DNA of 13,241 nt from Shewanellaceae bacterium (GTDB lineage: Bacteria > Pseudomonadota > Gammaproteobacteria > Enterobacterales > Shewanellaceae): NCBI GenBank assembly GCA_016779685.1, contig JADHND010000023.1:1-13241 (forward strand), written 5' to 3'. A program made the translations under genes and the position numbers. Every line of letters begins with the position of its first letter. Position 1 is the first letter of the stretch. This document shows positions 12,866-13,241 of this stretch, in pieces. The notes beneath the pieces were generated by a model that saw only the letters and a list, made by a program, of their open reading frames with translations, made no database searches and was not told the DNA's origin.

Positions 12866-13241
12866 ATGCATATTCATATTCTAGGTATTTGCGGTACTTT
12901 TATGGGGGGGCTGGCGCAGTTAGCTAAAGCACGTGGTTATCATGTCACAGGATCGGATGCGCAGGTTTATCCACCGATGAGCGATCAATTGGCCGAACAA
13001 GGTATCTCCTTGATTGAAGGCTACGATGTGGCCCAGTTGTCTCCAAAACCGGATGTCGTTGTGATTGGAAATGCTTTATCAAGAGGCAATCCGTGCGTTG
13101 AAGCTATTCTTAATGATGATTTTAAATATACCTCAGGTCCTCAGTTTTTAGCGGAATACATTTTATACGGTAGACAAGTGATTGCTGTTGCTGGCACCCA
13201 TGGCAAAACAACCACAACCAGCATGCTAGCTTGGATCTTAG
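12866..13241 (+). CDS. mpl: UDP-MurNAc:L-Ala-gamma-D-Glu-meso-DAP ligase Mpl, 3' part outside the window
   Basis: Mpl attaches the recycled murein tripeptide L-Ala-gamma-D-Glu-meso-Dap to UDP-MurNAc, saving the cell three Mur ligase steps. The first 125 residues are present and open to the window end. They begin MHIHILGICGTFMGGLAQLA, which is the Mpl version of the MurC-like nucleotide-binding start. VTGSDAQVYPPMS, VIGNALSRGNPCVEA and SGPQFLAEY follow, and then the ATP-binding P-loop GTHGKTTTTS near 111-120. GTFMGG and YPPMS separate it from MurC. The ATG has only a weak GAGA upstream. A run of seven G (12904-12910) falls in the GG of the first motif. It is divergent from nhaC. Confidence 0.96.
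   Translation, partial: MHIHILGICGTFMGGLAQLAKARGYHVTGSDAQVYPPMSDQLAEQGISLIEGYDVAQLSPKPDVVVIGNALSRGNPCVEAILNDDFKYTSGPQFLAEYILYGRQVIAVAGTHGKTTTTSMLAWIL

Noticed and set aside
1..13241. CRISPR arrays, insertion sequences, toxin-antitoxin or phage-defence genes
   Set aside because: I saw no regularly spaced repeats, no transposase or integrase motifs, and no small gene pairs. Every sizeable frame is explained by a known family or is a shadow of one.

Overview
The window reads as chromosome of an AT-rich gammaproteobacterium. The proteins most closely resemble, by eye, those of the Legionellales / Coxiella side of the class. The pointers are the dnaG-rpoD pair followed by a tRNA-Ile2 gene, an LpxL-type acyltransferase divergent from a fused HldE, an E. 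coli-like 175-residue pyrophosphatase, and a three-gene proton-pumping transhydrogenase. The genus assignment is inference; the class is well supported. Almost every gene belongs to a known family, and I see no transposase, integrase, CRISPR array, phage gene or new multi-gene defence cassette.

Layout. (1) 2-3314, + strand: the 3' two thirds of dnaG (primase) and all of rpoD (sigma-70). Between them lies a 277-bp gap that holds a promoter-like element, a hairpin with a U-run, and a second -10 box. (2) 3315-3579: spacer, then tRNA-Ile2(CAU) with its own promoter. (3) 3608-5974, - strand: lpxL-like acyltransferase, then an ICMT-like membrane methyltransferase, then a secreted DUF4402-type protein that ends 28 bp from the tRNA. 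The last two look like accessory genes with separate promoters. (4) 6080-7513, + strand: hldE, divergent from lpxL. (5) 7585-10411, - strand: the pntAA-pntAB-pntB operon, convergent with hldE. (6) 10675-12636, - strand: ppa and, upstream of it, nhaC. (7) 12866-13241, + strand: the 5' part of mpl.

How the genes fit together. DnaG and RpoD serve replication priming and housekeeping transcription. LpxL and HldE both build lipopolysaccharide (lipid A acylation and ADP-heptose supply), and Mpl recycles murein peptide, so much of the window concerns the envelope. Pnt couples proton entry to NADPH formation, NhaC exchanges Na+ for H+, and Ppa removes pyrophosphate. These three sit side by side on one strand but appear to be separate transcription units.

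Most worth a second look: nhaC has about 50 conserved-looking N-terminal codons upstream of its first canonical start codon and no ATG/GTG/TTG that could start them, which suggests an ATT (or ATA) start. The dnaG-rpoD gap has the parts of an attenuator or a short RNA. The transhydrogenase appears to lack the membrane histidine at both positions where I recall it being described. A well-formed terminator next to ppa points the wrong way for any gene seen here.
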